Source of the DNA: Halomonas alimentaria
GTDB lineage: Bacteria; Pseudomonadota; Gammaproteobacteria; Pseudomonadales; Halomonadaceae
DNA length: 64,000 nt
NCBI RefSeq assembly: GCF_009902005.1
Contig: NZ_WUTT01000001.1
Span: forward strand, 2,862,805-2,926,804
Direction of reading: 5' to 3'
The notes under the pieces: model-generated
What the model was told of the DNA's origin: nothing
The model's input: only the letters and a program-made list of their open reading frames with translations
Database searches by the model: none
Shown: piece after piece, positions 19,312 to 28,616 of the stretch
Layout of the letters: every line of letters starts with the position of its first letter
Numbering within the stretch: the first letter of the stretch is position 1
Translations under genes and position numbers: made by a program

Positions 19312-21717
19312 TCAGCGGCCGTAGCGGGACAGCATCGCCTCGGGCTCCAGCGGCCGGGCAAACAGGAAGCCCTGTAATTCGTCGATGCCCAGCGAGCGCA
19401 GCCACTTGGCCTGTTCCGGTTCCTCGACCCCTTCGGCCACCACCGCCAGCCCGAGGTGGCGGGAGAACTGCACCATGGCAGCATAGGCCTCCCGGGCCCG
19501 GGGATAGCGGTCGGCGCCCAGCAGCAGGCTGCGGTCCATCTTGATCGCCGTGAAGGGCAAGCGCTGGATTAACTGGAAGGAGGTGTTGCCGGTGCCGAAG
19601 TCGTCCAGCGCCAGCCGCACGCCGTGGGCCCGCAGGTCGTTCATGTGCCGCTCCACCGCCTCCAGGTCACGGAAGTCGGAGTGCTCGGTGACCTCCAGCT
19701 CGATCATCGCCGCCGGTAGCGACAGGGCCTGCAGGCGTTCCAGCAGGCGGCGCCGGAAGGCCGCCTCGGCCAGGGTCGCCAGCTTGACGTTGATGGCCAG
19801 GCTGCCGAGCCCGGGCAGCCGCGGCCTGGCGGCGGCCAGCCAGGCGAGGCTCTCCTCCATCACCCAGTGATCCAGCCGCGAGGCCAACCCGAGAATCTCC
19901 GCCACCGGCAGGAACTCGCCGGGAGAGATCTCGCCCAGCACCGGGTGATGCCAGCGCAGCAGCACCTCGGCGCCACGCAACTCGCCATCGGCCGCGGCCA
20001 CCTTGGGCTGCAGCACCAGCCGCCACTCGCGGCCGGGGTCGTCGATCAGCCCCTCCAGGGCATCGGAGAGCTGCCGGAAGCGGGTGGCGCGCTCCCGGTC
20101 GACCGGCTCGACCCGGATCAGCGGCTGGCGCCAGCCCTGGCGCTCGAGGCGAAACAGGCCATCGTCCAGGGCGGCGCGGCACTGGGGGAAGTCTGCCTCG
20201 CTGCCGGGCAGGCGCAGCAGGCTGGCGTACCAGGCCAGGCGACGCATGCCGCCATCGTCGCTGGCATGTCCCAGGGAGGTGAGCATCCGGTCGACCAGAG
20301 GCTCGGCCTGCTCGCGATCGTGGAGCGGCAGGAAGCCAATCACCCCCAGGTCGGCGTTGAGGTAGAGTCGACCCGTGCGCGGCAGCAGGGTGCGCAGGGT
20401 GCCGAGCTGCTCCCGGAACAGCGCCTGGGCGGCGGGCAGGCCGAGGTGCTGGCGGTAGTCACGCAGCCCCGGCGAGACAAGCGCGAACAGCCAGCCGCCG
20501 GCGTGGCGACGGCATAGCGCAGGCAGTTCGCTCTCCAGCACCTGGCGCGTCGGCAGGCCGCTGGCCGGGTCGATAGCCAGCCGGCGCTGGGCGCGCCGGG
20601 CGCGCCGCCGCGACAGCGCCATCAGCAGCAGGGCGGCGAGCAGCATGACGGTGACCGCCGCTCCCCCGCGGACCAGCAATGAGATCCGGCTGTCGGCACT
20701 GGCGATGGTGCCTTCCACCGCTAGCCACTCGATGGAGTCGCGATGGGCCTCGGGCGTGCGCTGATAAAAGCTGGCATGTAGGGCATAGCGCCCTACACCC
20801 ACCTCCTGAAGCGACGGCAGTGCCTCGAAGGCCGGGCTGATCAGCGACTCTAGGGCCAGCCTACCCAGGCGCCGGGTGTCGAGCAGGGCGCCCCCGGCAC
20901 AGCCCAGCGTCACCTGATAGGGCAGGTGACAAAAGACCCGCACCCCACGCTCGCCGAGCCGCTCCAGCCACTCCCGGGAGCCGGGGTAGAGGTCCTGGGC
21001 ACCGGTGGTATGGCCCTCCACCAGGTAGACGCGCGTATCGGCCGGCAGGCGCTCGAGGGCTGCCAACACGCTCGCCGGGCGCCAGTCCCACAGCACGCTG
21101 GCGCTGCGGACCCCAGGCTCCTCGGCCACGCTGTCGAGGAAATGCTGGGTCAGGTAGCGCCCGCTGCTCTCCTCGTCGCCCAGCACCAGCAGCGACAGCG
21201 GTTCGCCGAACAGATCGCGCAGGAAGGTCAGCGATTGCCGTTCCACCGCGCGGGTCACGATCACCCGTACGCCGCGCTCGGTGGCGCGGGCGAGCAGCTC
21301 GGGGTCATTGATGCCGATCGCCACCACTCGCTCGGGGTGATGTAGGGCGCCGGGGTAGCCGAGGTAAAAGCGCAGGGCGGCATCATCGATCAGTAGCACC
21401 CGCTCGGCGGGAGCCACGGCGCGGCGCTCGGCGAGGCGGCGGCGCTCGATGTCGAAGGCGGTCTCGAGGCCCAGCCGGCGGGCGTCCAGATAGTCGACGT
21501 CCAGGCCCTCGTCCCAGCCGAGCTGTATCGCCGCCTCTTCGATTCGGTCGACCAGCTCGTCCGACCAGGGGCTGCCCCGGTGGTAGGAGGCGAGCACCTG
21601 GATGGCATCGCCCGTTGCTTCGGCATCGGGTTGCGCCTGGGCTGTCGGCCCCAGGCTTCCGGCCAGCAGCAACCAGGGAGCGCCCCAGCGGGTCAGTCGG
21701 CGCAGGCCCCTGTGCAT
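19312..21717 (-). CDS. EAL phosphodiesterase with periplasmic sensor and degenerate GGDEF
   Basis: An 801-aa inner-membrane c-di-GMP protein. A signal sequence (...GSLGPTAQAQ) leads into a ~300-residue periplasmic domain resembling ABC-type substrate-binding folds (ASYHRGSPWSDELV, later VRVIVTRAVE and VYLVEGHTTGAQDLYPG). One membrane helix lies near 345-370. A GGDEF-like domain reads NADLGVIGFL where GGDEF belongs, so it is not a cyclase. The C-terminal EAL domain keeps EVLLRWHHP, LEVTEH, DDFGTGNTSF and EGVEE. Predicted activity is c-di-GMP hydrolysis gated by a periplasmic ligand. Its start overlaps the stop of the upstream cyclase gene (TGATG), so the two are coupled. Confidence 0.85.
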   Translation of the reverse strand: MHRGLRRLTRWGAPWLLLAGSLGPTAQAQPDAEATGDAIQVLASYHRGSPWSDELVDRIEEAAIQLGWDEGLDVDYLDARRLGLETAFDIERRRLAERRAVAPAERVLLIDDAALRFYLGYPGALHHPERVVAIGINDPELLARATERGVRVIVTRAVERQSLTFLRDLFGEPLSLLVLGDEESSGRYLTQHFLDSVAEEPGVRSASVLWDWRPASVLAALERLPADTRVYLVEGHTTGAQDLYPGSREWLERLGERGVRVFCHLPYQVTLGCAGGALLDTRRLGRLALESLISPAFEALPSLQEVGVGRYALHASFYQRTPEAHRDSIEWLAVEGTIASADSRISLLVRGGAAVTVMLLAALLLMALSRRRARRAQRRLAIDPASGLPTRQVLESELPALCRRHAGGWLFALVSPGLRDYRQHLGLPAAQALFREQLGTLRTLLPRTGRLYLNADLGVIGFLPLHDREQAEPLVDRMLTSLGHASDDGGMRRLAWYASLLRLPGSEADFPQCRAALDDGLFRLERQGWRQPLIRVEPVDRERATRFRQLSDALEGLIDDPGREWRLVLQPKVAAADGELRGAEVLLRWHHPVLGEISPGEFLPVAEILGLASRLDHWVMEESLAWLAAARPRLPGLGSLAINVKLATLAEAAFRRRLLERLQALSLPAAMIELEVTEHSDFRDLEAVERHMNDLRAHGVRLALDDFGTGNTSFQLIQRLPFTAIKMDRSLLLGADRYPRAREAYAAMVQFSRHLGLAVVAEGVEEPEQAKWLRSLGIDELQGFLFARPLEPEAMLSRYGR

Positions 21718-23402
21718 CAGGCCACCACCAGTCGGTCGCGGCCGTTCTCCTTGGCGCGGTAGAGCGCCTCGTCGGCGCGCTGCAGCGCGCTTTCCAGCGT
21801 CTCGCCGGGCTGGGCCAGGCAGGCGCCCACGCTGACGGTGACACCGCCACCTGGGTAACGGGCCTGCTCGGCGACTTCCCGGCGCAGGCGGGCGGCGATT
21901 GTCATCAGGTCGTCGGCCTCACAGGGGGTCAGCAGCACCAGGAATTCATCACCGCCCCAACGTGCTGCGTGGTCGTAGCCGCGCAGGCCGGCCTCCAGTA
22001 CCCGCGCCACCTCGCACAGTGCCTGGTCGCCGGCGGCATGGCCGGCGCCATCATTGATGTCCTTGAAGCGATCCAGGTCGAGCCAGATCAGGCCGAAGGC
22101 GAGGTTGTCGCGGGCCGCCCGCGCGGTCTGCTCCTCCAATAGCAGGGTCATGCCCCGGCGATTGAGTAACCCGGTCAGCACGTCGACTCGGGCCAGGCGC
22201 TCCAGCTCCTCAGTGCGCTCGCGTACCTTGGCTTCCAGCGCCTCGGTGTGGCGGGTGACCTCGTCGGCCATGTCGCCGAAATGGCGGATCAGCTGGCCCA
22301 TCTCGCCGCTACCGCGGGGCAGAGAAACCTCGCGGCGCCCCTCGCGCAGCGCCCCCATGGCCTGCCTGAGCGAGGCCATGGGGCTGAGCAGCTGGCGGTG
22401 TAGCGCCCAGTAGAACAGCAGCAGTGCCACCAGCAGAAAGGCGATCAGCAAGCCTAGCGCCGGCACGAAGCTGGCCACCGGCATCACCTCGTCGAGGTCG
22501 AGCAGCGTGACCTCGAACCAGCCGATGCTGGCCAGGTAGGCGATGCCGGCGAGGTGGCGTTTGCCGTCCACGGTGACGAAGTCGGTGATCACACTGGGTT
22601 GCTCCAGCGGGGCGTCGCGCAGGCGACGCATGCGCTCCATCACCCGCTCGCCGTCGCTGGGGAGGTCGAACAGCAGGTCGAGGGTGCGCTTCTGCCCCTC
22701 GGGCTTGACGAAGCTGGCGAAGTCGATGAAGCGTGGATCGCGGTAGAGCTGGATGGCGCCGTTGACGTCGGCAAACAGGGTGGTGATGCCGCGCTGATCG
22801 ATGTCGATGATCTGCTCGAGGATGTTGCCGAGCTCGATGCCGGTGCCTACCACGCCGAGGATCTCGCCCTCTTCGTCGCGCATCAGCACGTCGATCCACA
22901 GCTGGGTGATACCGAGCTCGACGTCCGGGTTGACGTTGAGGTGGAAGTCTCGCCCCTCTTCGATCAGCTGATAGAACCAGGCGTCGGCGGGGCGGTTCTC
23001 GCGCAGGTGGTAGCGCAGCGGGTCCTCGCCGAATTCGTTCTCGGCGTTGTTATGGTAGTAGGCGCCGCTCTCGCGAAGGGCGACGAAGTAGTTGCGGTCG
23101 ATGAAGTTGCGCCGGAAGCTCTCCATCTCGCTGATCGCCTGGGCGCGCAGCAGGGGCTCCTCGGGGTTTGCCGCCCAGCGCTTGAGCACCTGGGAGTTGG
23201 CGAGCTGGTGGGCGAGGGCGACCTCGCGCTCCAGCGGCTGCAGCAGGCGGGCGCTGTCGTATTGCACCTGCACCTCGGCTACCCGTCGTCCCCACTGCTC
23301 GACGATCCGCTCCGCCATGTACTGGAAGCTGAACCAGGCCAGCAGCGAGGCACCCAGCATCAGGGCCGCCGCCACCAGCAGGAAGCGCAGTTTCAGGCTC
23401 AA
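21717..23402 (-). CDS. Membrane diguanylate cyclase with periplasmic Cache-like sensor
   Basis: A 561-aa protein. An N-terminal helix (7-27) is followed by a ~290-residue periplasmic domain with the RNYFVALRESGAYYHNN...DPLRYHLRENRPADAWFY pattern of dCache sensors. A second membrane helix near 318-340, a HAMP/coiled-coil linker (KVRERTEELERLARVD), and a C-terminal GGDEF domain follow. The active site RWGGDEFLVLL is intact, with an upstream DLDRFKDINDGAGHAAGD metal/GTP segment. It makes c-di-GMP from GTP. It is translationally coupled to the downstream EAL gene, so synthesis and breakdown are produced together. The signal sensed is unknown. Confidence 0.88.
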   Translation of the reverse strand: MSLKLRFLLVAAALMLGASLLAWFSFQYMAERIVEQWGRRVAEVQVQYDSARLLQPLEREVALAHQLANSQVLKRWAANPEEPLLRAQAISEMESFRRNFIDRNYFVALRESGAYYHNNAENEFGEDPLRYHLRENRPADAWFYQLIEEGRDFHLNVNPDVELGITQLWIDVLMRDEEGEILGVVGTGIELGNILEQIIDIDQRGITTLFADVNGAIQLYRDPRFIDFASFVKPEGQKRTLDLLFDLPSDGERVMERMRRLRDAPLEQPSVITDFVTVDGKRHLAGIAYLASIGWFEVTLLDLDEVMPVASFVPALGLLIAFLLVALLLFYWALHRQLLSPMASLRQAMGALREGRREVSLPRGSGEMGQLIRHFGDMADEVTRHTEALEAKVRERTEELERLARVDVLTGLLNRRGMTLLLEEQTARAARDNLAFGLIWLDLDRFKDINDGAGHAAGDQALCEVARVLEAGLRGYDHAARWGGDEFLVLLTPCEADDLMTIAARLRREVAEQARYPGGGVTVSVGACLAQPGETLESALQRADEALYRAKENGRDRLVVA

Positions 23403-23541
23403 GAGAGGCTCCTTCGTTTCTCATCTGCAACGGCGTGGAGGGGATTCGGTATATCTTCAGGATACCTGCTATGCCGGTGACGGTATTCAGCGCTGGACGT
23501 GACGCTGTCAACGCGGAGGAAGATAGGCTTTGAGGAACTCC

Positions 23542-24276
23542 TCAGTGCTCCTCGAGGATGGCCCGCAGCCCTTCGAGGGAGAGGATGGTCAGCTCTCGCG
23601 TGGCAATCTGGATCACCCCCTGGCGCTGGAAACGCCCCAGCACACGACTGACCGTCTCCAGAGCCAGGCCGAGGTGGCTGCCGATGTCACCGCGGGACAT
23701 GGCCAGGCGGAACCGGTAGCGGCTGCAGCCGCGCTGCTGGAAGCGTTCGGAGAGCCCCAGCAGGAAGCCGGCCAGGCGCTGCTCGGCGGTGCGTCCGGAC
23801 ATCAGGCAGAGCTGGCGCTTCTCGCCGCGCAACTCGCGGCTCATGCGATGAAGAAGCGACTCACTGAGGGAGGGGTTGTTGCAATACAGCTCGCTCAGGC
23901 GCGCATAGGGCAGCTCACAGACGAAGGTGGTTTCCATCGCCACCACCGAGGCGGGACAGTGAGATTCGCCGATCCCTTCCAGGCCCACCGTTTCACCCGG
24001 CAAGTAGAATCCCACCACGTGTTCCAGTTCCTGGCCCAGCGGCCTGACCACCTGCTTTAGGCTACCGCTGCGCACCAGATAGAGGCTGGTGAAGGCATTG
24101 CCCTGGGTGATCAGGGATTCACCACGCTTGAGCGGGCTGGGCTGGTCGAGCATCGAGTCGAGCCGCTCCAGTGCATCCGCGGAGAGGTCCTGAGTCAGGC
24201 AGACCCCATGCAGGCTGCAGACGTCACACTGGGCGCCCGGCAAACGGGTGCCGGGGTCCTGTTCGGTGGCGGTCAT
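23542..24276 (-). CDS. anr: FNR/ANR-type oxygen-sensing transcriptional regulator
   Basis: A 244-aa CRP-family regulator with a [4Fe-4S] oxygen sensor. The N-terminal cluster ligands Cys17, Cys20, Cys26 (C-x2-C-x5-C) and the fourth ligand Cys120 (TTFVCELP) are all present. A cyclic-nucleotide-like beta barrel and dimer helix follow. The C-terminal helix-turn-helix SRGDIGSHLGLALETVSRVLG carries Glu207, Ser210 and Arg211, the FNR-specific DNA-contact residues for TTGAT sites. ATG 24276 has AAGGA upstream; a TTG nine codons earlier is an alternative. It sits between c-di-GMP genes, which may belong to its regulon (inference). Confidence 0.92.
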   Translation of the reverse strand: MTATEQDPGTRLPGAQCDVCSLHGVCLTQDLSADALERLDSMLDQPSPLKRGESLITQGNAFTSLYLVRSGSLKQVVRPLGQELEHVVGFYLPGETVGLEGIGESHCPASVVAMETTFVCELPYARLSELYCNNPSLSESLLHRMSRELRGEKRQLCLMSGRTAEQRLAGFLLGLSERFQQRGCSRYRFRLAMSRGDIGSHLGLALETVSRVLGRFQRQGVIQIATRELTILSLEGLRAILEEH

Positions 24277-24306
24277 CTTTCGTCCTTGGATGTTGCCGAT
24301 CAAACC

Positions 24307-24320
24307 TTGACCCAGGTCAG
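24307..24320. promoter_or_regulatory. FNR-box-like half-palindrome upstream of anr
   Basis: TTGAC-CCAG-GTCAG resembles the TTGAT-N4-ATCAA consensus with mismatches, about 30 bp upstream of the start codon. Autoregulation is possible, but the match is weak. Confidence 0.3.
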
Positions 24321-24414
24321 CCTAGCCCACCATGGCGAAATTTAATAGGCGGATAGGCGTGCCCAGGCAGGTGGCCTGCAAGGTAAAGCGGGTATGGGGT
24401 GGAGGGCAGCAACG

Positions 24415-25419
24415 CTAACGCGCCTTGCGGGCCCGCTTGCGTGTATACATCTCGGCATCCGACAGCTGCAGCAGCGTCATGGCATCGGTATCACTTGGCG
24501 TCGAGGTGATCACGCCGACGCTGGCCCCGGGATACTGGATGCGCTCGCCGCAGACTCGGAACTCGCCGGCGGTCAGAGCCTCCAGCGCCGCCTTGAAGGC
24601 GTCATGCTCGGCCGATGGATGCTCGCCTGCCTGGCGCACGATCACGAACTCGTCGCCGCCGAAGCGTGCCACCAGGTCGTCGGCCTGACACCCGCCGACC
24701 AGGCGGTGGGCCATCTCGATCAGGAAGCGGTCCCCCGCGTCGTGGCCATGTTGGTCGTTGATCGCCTTGAAACCGTCCAGGTCGATGAAGGCTACATGCA
24801 AGCGGCCACCGGCGCCCGCCGACTGCTCGAGGCGCCGCGTCAGCTCCTGGAGCAGCGCGCGGCGATTGGCGATGCCGGTCAGCGGGTCGGTGTTGGCATG
24901 CTGGGCCAGGGTGCGGTTCTCGCTGACCAGCTGGCGCAGCAGGCGTTCGCTGTCCACGTAGCGGGCGATCAACTCGGCGAAGGTGTCCAGCGTCTCCATT
25001 GCCTCCGCCGACACCTCGATGGCCTGGTCGCTGGCCGCGCAAAGGGTGCCCAGCAGCGTCTCGTCGCCCAGGCGGATCGGTTGGCTGAGGTAGGTCTGCA
25101 GGCCGAGCTCGCGCGCCGCCTCGGAATCCCCCCAGCAGCTCGCCACGTCGGCGGTGTAGCGCTGCCCCTCGAGGATCGCCCGGCGGCAGAGGGTGTCCTC
25201 CCAAGGCACCGACAGCCCCTCGGGCAGTTGCAGACTGCCGCTGTTGCGGGCATACAACACCCGCTGCACGCCGGCCTGTTCGTCGATCAGCGTGAAGTAG
25301 GTGGAGTGCAGCCCGGTGACCTCCTCCGGCAGGCGTAGCAGCGGGCGTATTACCGCCTCCGGGCGCGCGCCGAGTACTGGCGTCTGCAGCAGCGACTGCG
25401 GGTTGACTCGGTCGTTCAT
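24415..25419 (-). CDS. GAF-GGDEF diguanylate cyclase
   Basis: A 334-aa cytoplasmic protein: an N-terminal GAF-like sensor (about 20-165, with CWGDSEAARELGLQTYLSQPI) and a C-terminal GGDEF domain (about 170-330) with an intact RFGGDEFVIV site and FIDLDGFKAINDQHGHDAGD. It should make c-di-GMP. The ATG at 25419 overlaps the stop of the preceding GAF-PAS-GGDEF-EAL gene as ATGA; an upstream start without similarity was rejected. The sensed ligand is unknown; the absence of membrane segments implies an intracellular signal. Confidence 0.88.
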   Translation of the reverse strand: MNDRVNPQSLLQTPVLGARPEAVIRPLLRLPEEVTGLHSTYFTLIDEQAGVQRVLYARNSGSLQLPEGLSVPWEDTLCRRAILEGQRYTADVASCWGDSEAARELGLQTYLSQPIRLGDETLLGTLCAASDQAIEVSAEAMETLDTFAELIARYVDSERLLRQLVSENRTLAQHANTDPLTGIANRRALLQELTRRLEQSAGAGGRLHVAFIDLDGFKAINDQHGHDAGDRFLIEMAHRLVGGCQADDLVARFGGDEFVIVRQAGEHPSAEHDAFKAALEALTAGEFRVCGERIQYPGASVGVITSTPSDTDAMTLLQLSDAEMYTRKRARKAR

Positions 25420-28130
25420 TCGGCCTCCTCGGAATCCGTGGGTGTCGCAGGGCCGAGCCACTCTTCGGCGAACGCTTCGGCGGCGAGCGGACGGCCGAAG
25501 TAGTAGCCCTGGGCCTCGTCGCAGCCCATCTCGGCGAGCGCCTCGGCCTGCTCGGCGGTCTCGACCCCTTCCGCCACGGTCTTCATGCCCAGCGCCTGGG
25601 CCATGGCGATGACCGTGTCGACGATGGTGCGGTCGTGCGGGTTTGCCAGCATATGCCGGACGAAGGACATGTCGATCTTGAGCGCCTGGGCGGAGAAGCG
25701 GCGCAGGTAGGCCAGCGACGAGTAGCCGGTGCCAAAGTCGTCGATGGCCAGGGTGAAGCCCGCCTTGCGCAGTGCCTGGGTGATGACCACCGCCTGCTCG
25801 GGGTCGCGCATGAAGTCGCTCTCGGTGAGCTCAAGGGCGATGGCGGTGGTGGAGAGCCCGGCGGTCAGGCGCTGGATATGCTCGGCCAGGTGAGGGTCGG
25901 CGAACTGCTGGGCCGAGATGTTGAGCGAGAGCCGGCCGGGCAGCGTCAGCCCCTGTGCGCCCCAGGCCAGCAGCTGGCGGGTGGCCTGCTCCAGCACGCG
26001 GTCTCCCAGCGGGCGGATCAGCCCGCGCTCCTCGGCCAGGGGAATGAACTCGCCGGGGCTGACCCAGCCCCATTGGGCATCCTGCCAGCGGCACAGCGCC
26101 TCGGCGCCGGTCAGCTCCCCCGTGCGCAGGTCGATCTGGGGCTGGTAGTACAGCGCCAGGCGGTCCTCGCGGATGGCCTCGCCGAGGCGCTCGGTCATCT
26201 GCTGGCGGCGCTCCAGGTCGCGGTGCATGGAGGCGCTGAAGGGGCAGACCCCATCGTCCTCGCGCTTGGCGTGATAGAGCGCGATGCTGGCCGCCTTGAA
26301 CAGCTCTCCCGGCGTTCGCGCATCGCGCGGGTAACCCGCCAGGCCGATTGAGACCCGCAGCGAGAAGGCGTGGTGCTCCAGATAAATGGGCCGTGCGATG
26401 ACCCCGCGCATGCGGGCCACGCACTGTTCGATGCGTTCCGGGGTGGCATCGGGAACCAGCAGGGCGAACTCGTCACCAGAGAGCCGCGACAGCGCTTCGC
26501 CCGGCGCCACCGAGCGCTGCAGGCGTCCCGCCAGGGTGGCCAGCAGGCTGTCGCCCAGCTGGTGGCCGTGGAGGTCGTTGATCTCCTTGAAGCGCCGGAT
26601 GTCCAGCAGCAGCAGGCCCAGGGGCTTCAGATCACGCTCGGCTACGTCGCGCATCGCCACCAGGTCCTCCATGAAGCGCACGCGGTTGGCGAGCCCCGTG
26701 GTACCGTCGAAATAGGCGAGCTGGCGCATGCGCCGATGATCCTGGCGACGCTCCACCTCCGCGGCGGCGCCGCTGGAGAGGATACGCAACACCGAGGAGG
26801 CGAAGCCGTTGGTCTCCGGCGGTTCCCGGTAGAGCACCACGATGATGCCCACCGGCTCACCCTGGGTGTTGTCCAGGCGCCGACCGATCCAGGCGGCCTG
26901 CTCCTCGGCCAGGCCCGGCCAGCGCAGCGGCGGATCCGCCTGCTCGGCACATTCTGGCGTCGTCATCAGCGCCGTGAAGGGCGAGGCCGAAAGGTCGAAG
27001 GCGTGGTTCTCCAGGCGCCCGCCATCGCCCACCGCGCTGACGGTGGTGAGGTGGCAGGGCGCGACCGAGGCCGTGCCCTGTCGTCGGGAACCCTGCTGGG
27101 TGAAGGTGGCGATGAAGCCGGCATCGGCCTCGAGGATCTCCACCAGGTGGCGCACCAGCTTATGGAAGTAGCCGTCACCGATGCGTGTGGTGATCGCTGC
27201 GGCCACTCGCGCCACGGCATCCTGCACCCGCTGGGCCTCGTACTGCTCGGTGATGTCGCTGATGAAGCCCTCCAGCACCGTCACCTCGCCCTCGGCGTCG
27301 TAGAGCGCCTGGCCCTGCTCCAGCATCCAGCGCCACTGCCCGTCGGCGATGCGTAGCCGATAGACGACCCGAAAGGGGCTGCGAGCGGCGACGCCTTCCT
27401 CGACGGCGGAATCCACCTTGGCGCGGTCCAGCGGATGGATCAGCGCCGCGTAACTGACCTCGCGGTTGTGCAGCAGCGCCTCTGGCCGATAGCCGGTCAG
27501 CGCCTCGGCGCCCTGGCTCACCACCAGCATGGTCCAGTCGGCGTCGTTCAGGCAGCGGTAGGCCATGCCGGGCAGGTGGTTGAGCAGCGTCTCGAGACGG
27601 CGCTCGCTCTCGCGGGCCACCGCCTCGCTCCTCTGCAGCGCCTGGCTGGTCTGGCTGCGCTCTATCTGGGCGCTCGCCTGGGCCGCGGCGATATGCAGGA
27701 TCTCGGACTCGAGGCCCGCCAGCTGCATGAGGCGATTGTTGAGTACCGCCAGCAGGCCCAGCGGTCGGCCGTCCATGGCGAAGAGGGGGAGGCCCAGATA
27801 GCTCTCCGCCCCGAGCCGCTGCAGCAGCTCGTCGTCGGGGAAGCGCCGCTGAACGCCTTCGGGATAGAGGCAGGCCTCCTGGCCCGCCACCGTCTCGCAG
27901 GGCGTGCCGGTCAGGTCGTAACTGAGGTTGGGTGCCAGCCCGCCCTGCGACCACACCGCCAGGGTGTGCGCGCGATGATCGTCGCCGACCCGGGCCACCA
28001 GCACGTGGTCCACGTCGAGGATCTCCGCCAGCTTCGCCACCAGGGTGACGAAGAAGGTATCGCCGGTGGCGCGGCTCATCCCGTCTGCCAACAGCCGGAA
28101 GGCGGCTTCGGCGGTCACGCGGGCTTGCAT
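25416..28130 (-). CDS. GAF-PAS-GAF-GGDEF-EAL hybrid c-di-GMP enzyme
   Basis: A 904-aa soluble multidomain protein. In order: GAF (about 1-155, FFVTLVAKLAEILDVDHVLVARVG), PAS/PAC (about 175-290, with the PAC stretch FRVVYRLRIADGQWRWMLEQG), a second GAF (about 300-450), GGDEF (about 460-630, site RLSGDEFALLV) and EAL (about 640-890, with EALCRW, TESDFM, DDFGTGYSSL, EGVET). SGDEF differs from the consensus at the first Gly but is common in active or GTP-sensing domains; the EAL site looks complete. Phosphodiesterase output is the safer prediction. ATG 28130 has AAGGA upstream. It is coupled to the following GAF-GGDEF gene. Confidence 0.87.
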   Translation of the reverse strand: MQARVTAEAAFRLLADGMSRATGDTFFVTLVAKLAEILDVDHVLVARVGDDHRAHTLAVWSQGGLAPNLSYDLTGTPCETVAGQEACLYPEGVQRRFPDDELLQRLGAESYLGLPLFAMDGRPLGLLAVLNNRLMQLAGLESEILHIAAAQASAQIERSQTSQALQRSEAVARESERRLETLLNHLPGMAYRCLNDADWTMLVVSQGAEALTGYRPEALLHNREVSYAALIHPLDRAKVDSAVEEGVAARSPFRVVYRLRIADGQWRWMLEQGQALYDAEGEVTVLEGFISDITEQYEAQRVQDAVARVAAAITTRIGDGYFHKLVRHLVEILEADAGFIATFTQQGSRRQGTASVAPCHLTTVSAVGDGGRLENHAFDLSASPFTALMTTPECAEQADPPLRWPGLAEEQAAWIGRRLDNTQGEPVGIIVVLYREPPETNGFASSVLRILSSGAAAEVERRQDHRRMRQLAYFDGTTGLANRVRFMEDLVAMRDVAERDLKPLGLLLLDIRRFKEINDLHGHQLGDSLLATLAGRLQRSVAPGEALSRLSGDEFALLVPDATPERIEQCVARMRGVIARPIYLEHHAFSLRVSIGLAGYPRDARTPGELFKAASIALYHAKREDDGVCPFSASMHRDLERRQQMTERLGEAIREDRLALYYQPQIDLRTGELTGAEALCRWQDAQWGWVSPGEFIPLAEERGLIRPLGDRVLEQATRQLLAWGAQGLTLPGRLSLNISAQQFADPHLAEHIQRLTAGLSTTAIALELTESDFMRDPEQAVVITQALRKAGFTLAIDDFGTGYSSLAYLRRFSAQALKIDMSFVRHMLANPHDRTIVDTVIAMAQALGMKTVAEGVETAEQAEALAEMGCDEAQGYYFGRPLAAEAFAEEWLGPATPTDSEEAE

Positions 28131-28544
28131 CGCTTCATCCTTGTTCCAATGGCACTCCAAGCACACGACCACCATAGCATTTCGGCACAGTGTGCAAGGT
28201 GAAGCTTACTTCGCCTCCGCGTCGTCCGATTGATGCCTGGGCTGCCATCCAATGGCTCTCTGGCCTATCTGTCAGGCCCCGTGTGATGGCGTTACCGGAA
28301 TCGTCCATTGGTCTCAGTACGATCTGCCATGTAGGCAGGGATTGCCCCGGCTCCGCTGCCTTACGCCTGGCATATCCATGTTTGGCTATGCTTTTCAATA
28401 CATTGATTTTATGGGGTTTGATTTAGGGTTTTTCTGTACTTACCGAACGAGTGAGGTATGCCCTCCAACTCCCTCGGTATTGGCCGAGCCGCTGAGGCAG
28501 CGATCACACTTGCCGGTCACGTCATGCGGACTCAGGTGAAGATC
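28131..28544. other. Intergenic region, AT-rich in its second half
   Basis: No gene was found in these ~410 bases between two divergent genes. A short inverted repeat GGCCT/AGGCC lies near 28266-28284, and 28388-28442 is markedly AT-rich, the likely promoter area of the SLC13 gene. No defined -35/-10 pair could be assigned with confidence. Confidence 0.4.
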
Positions 28545-28583
28545 ATGTCGCAAACCACCGGCGCGGCCGAACGGACGCCCTAG
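28545..28583 (+). other. Original N-terminus of the SLC13 gene, ended by an amber codon
   Basis: ATG at 28545 follows an AGGTGA ribosome-binding site and reads 12 codons (MSQTTGAAERTP) before TAG at 28581. The same frame then continues without interruption into the transporter. The TAG is one transition from CAG (Gln). This looks like the true start of the gene, interrupted by a nonsense change. Confidence 0.65.
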
Positions 28584-28616
28584 ACCGAAGCGGCTGCCTT
28601 CAAGCCATTCTCCCTC

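Noticed and set aside
28135-28539. Small open frames in the gap upstream of the SLC13 gene
   Set aside because: They overlap each other on both strands, lack ribosome-binding sites and show no recognisable motif.
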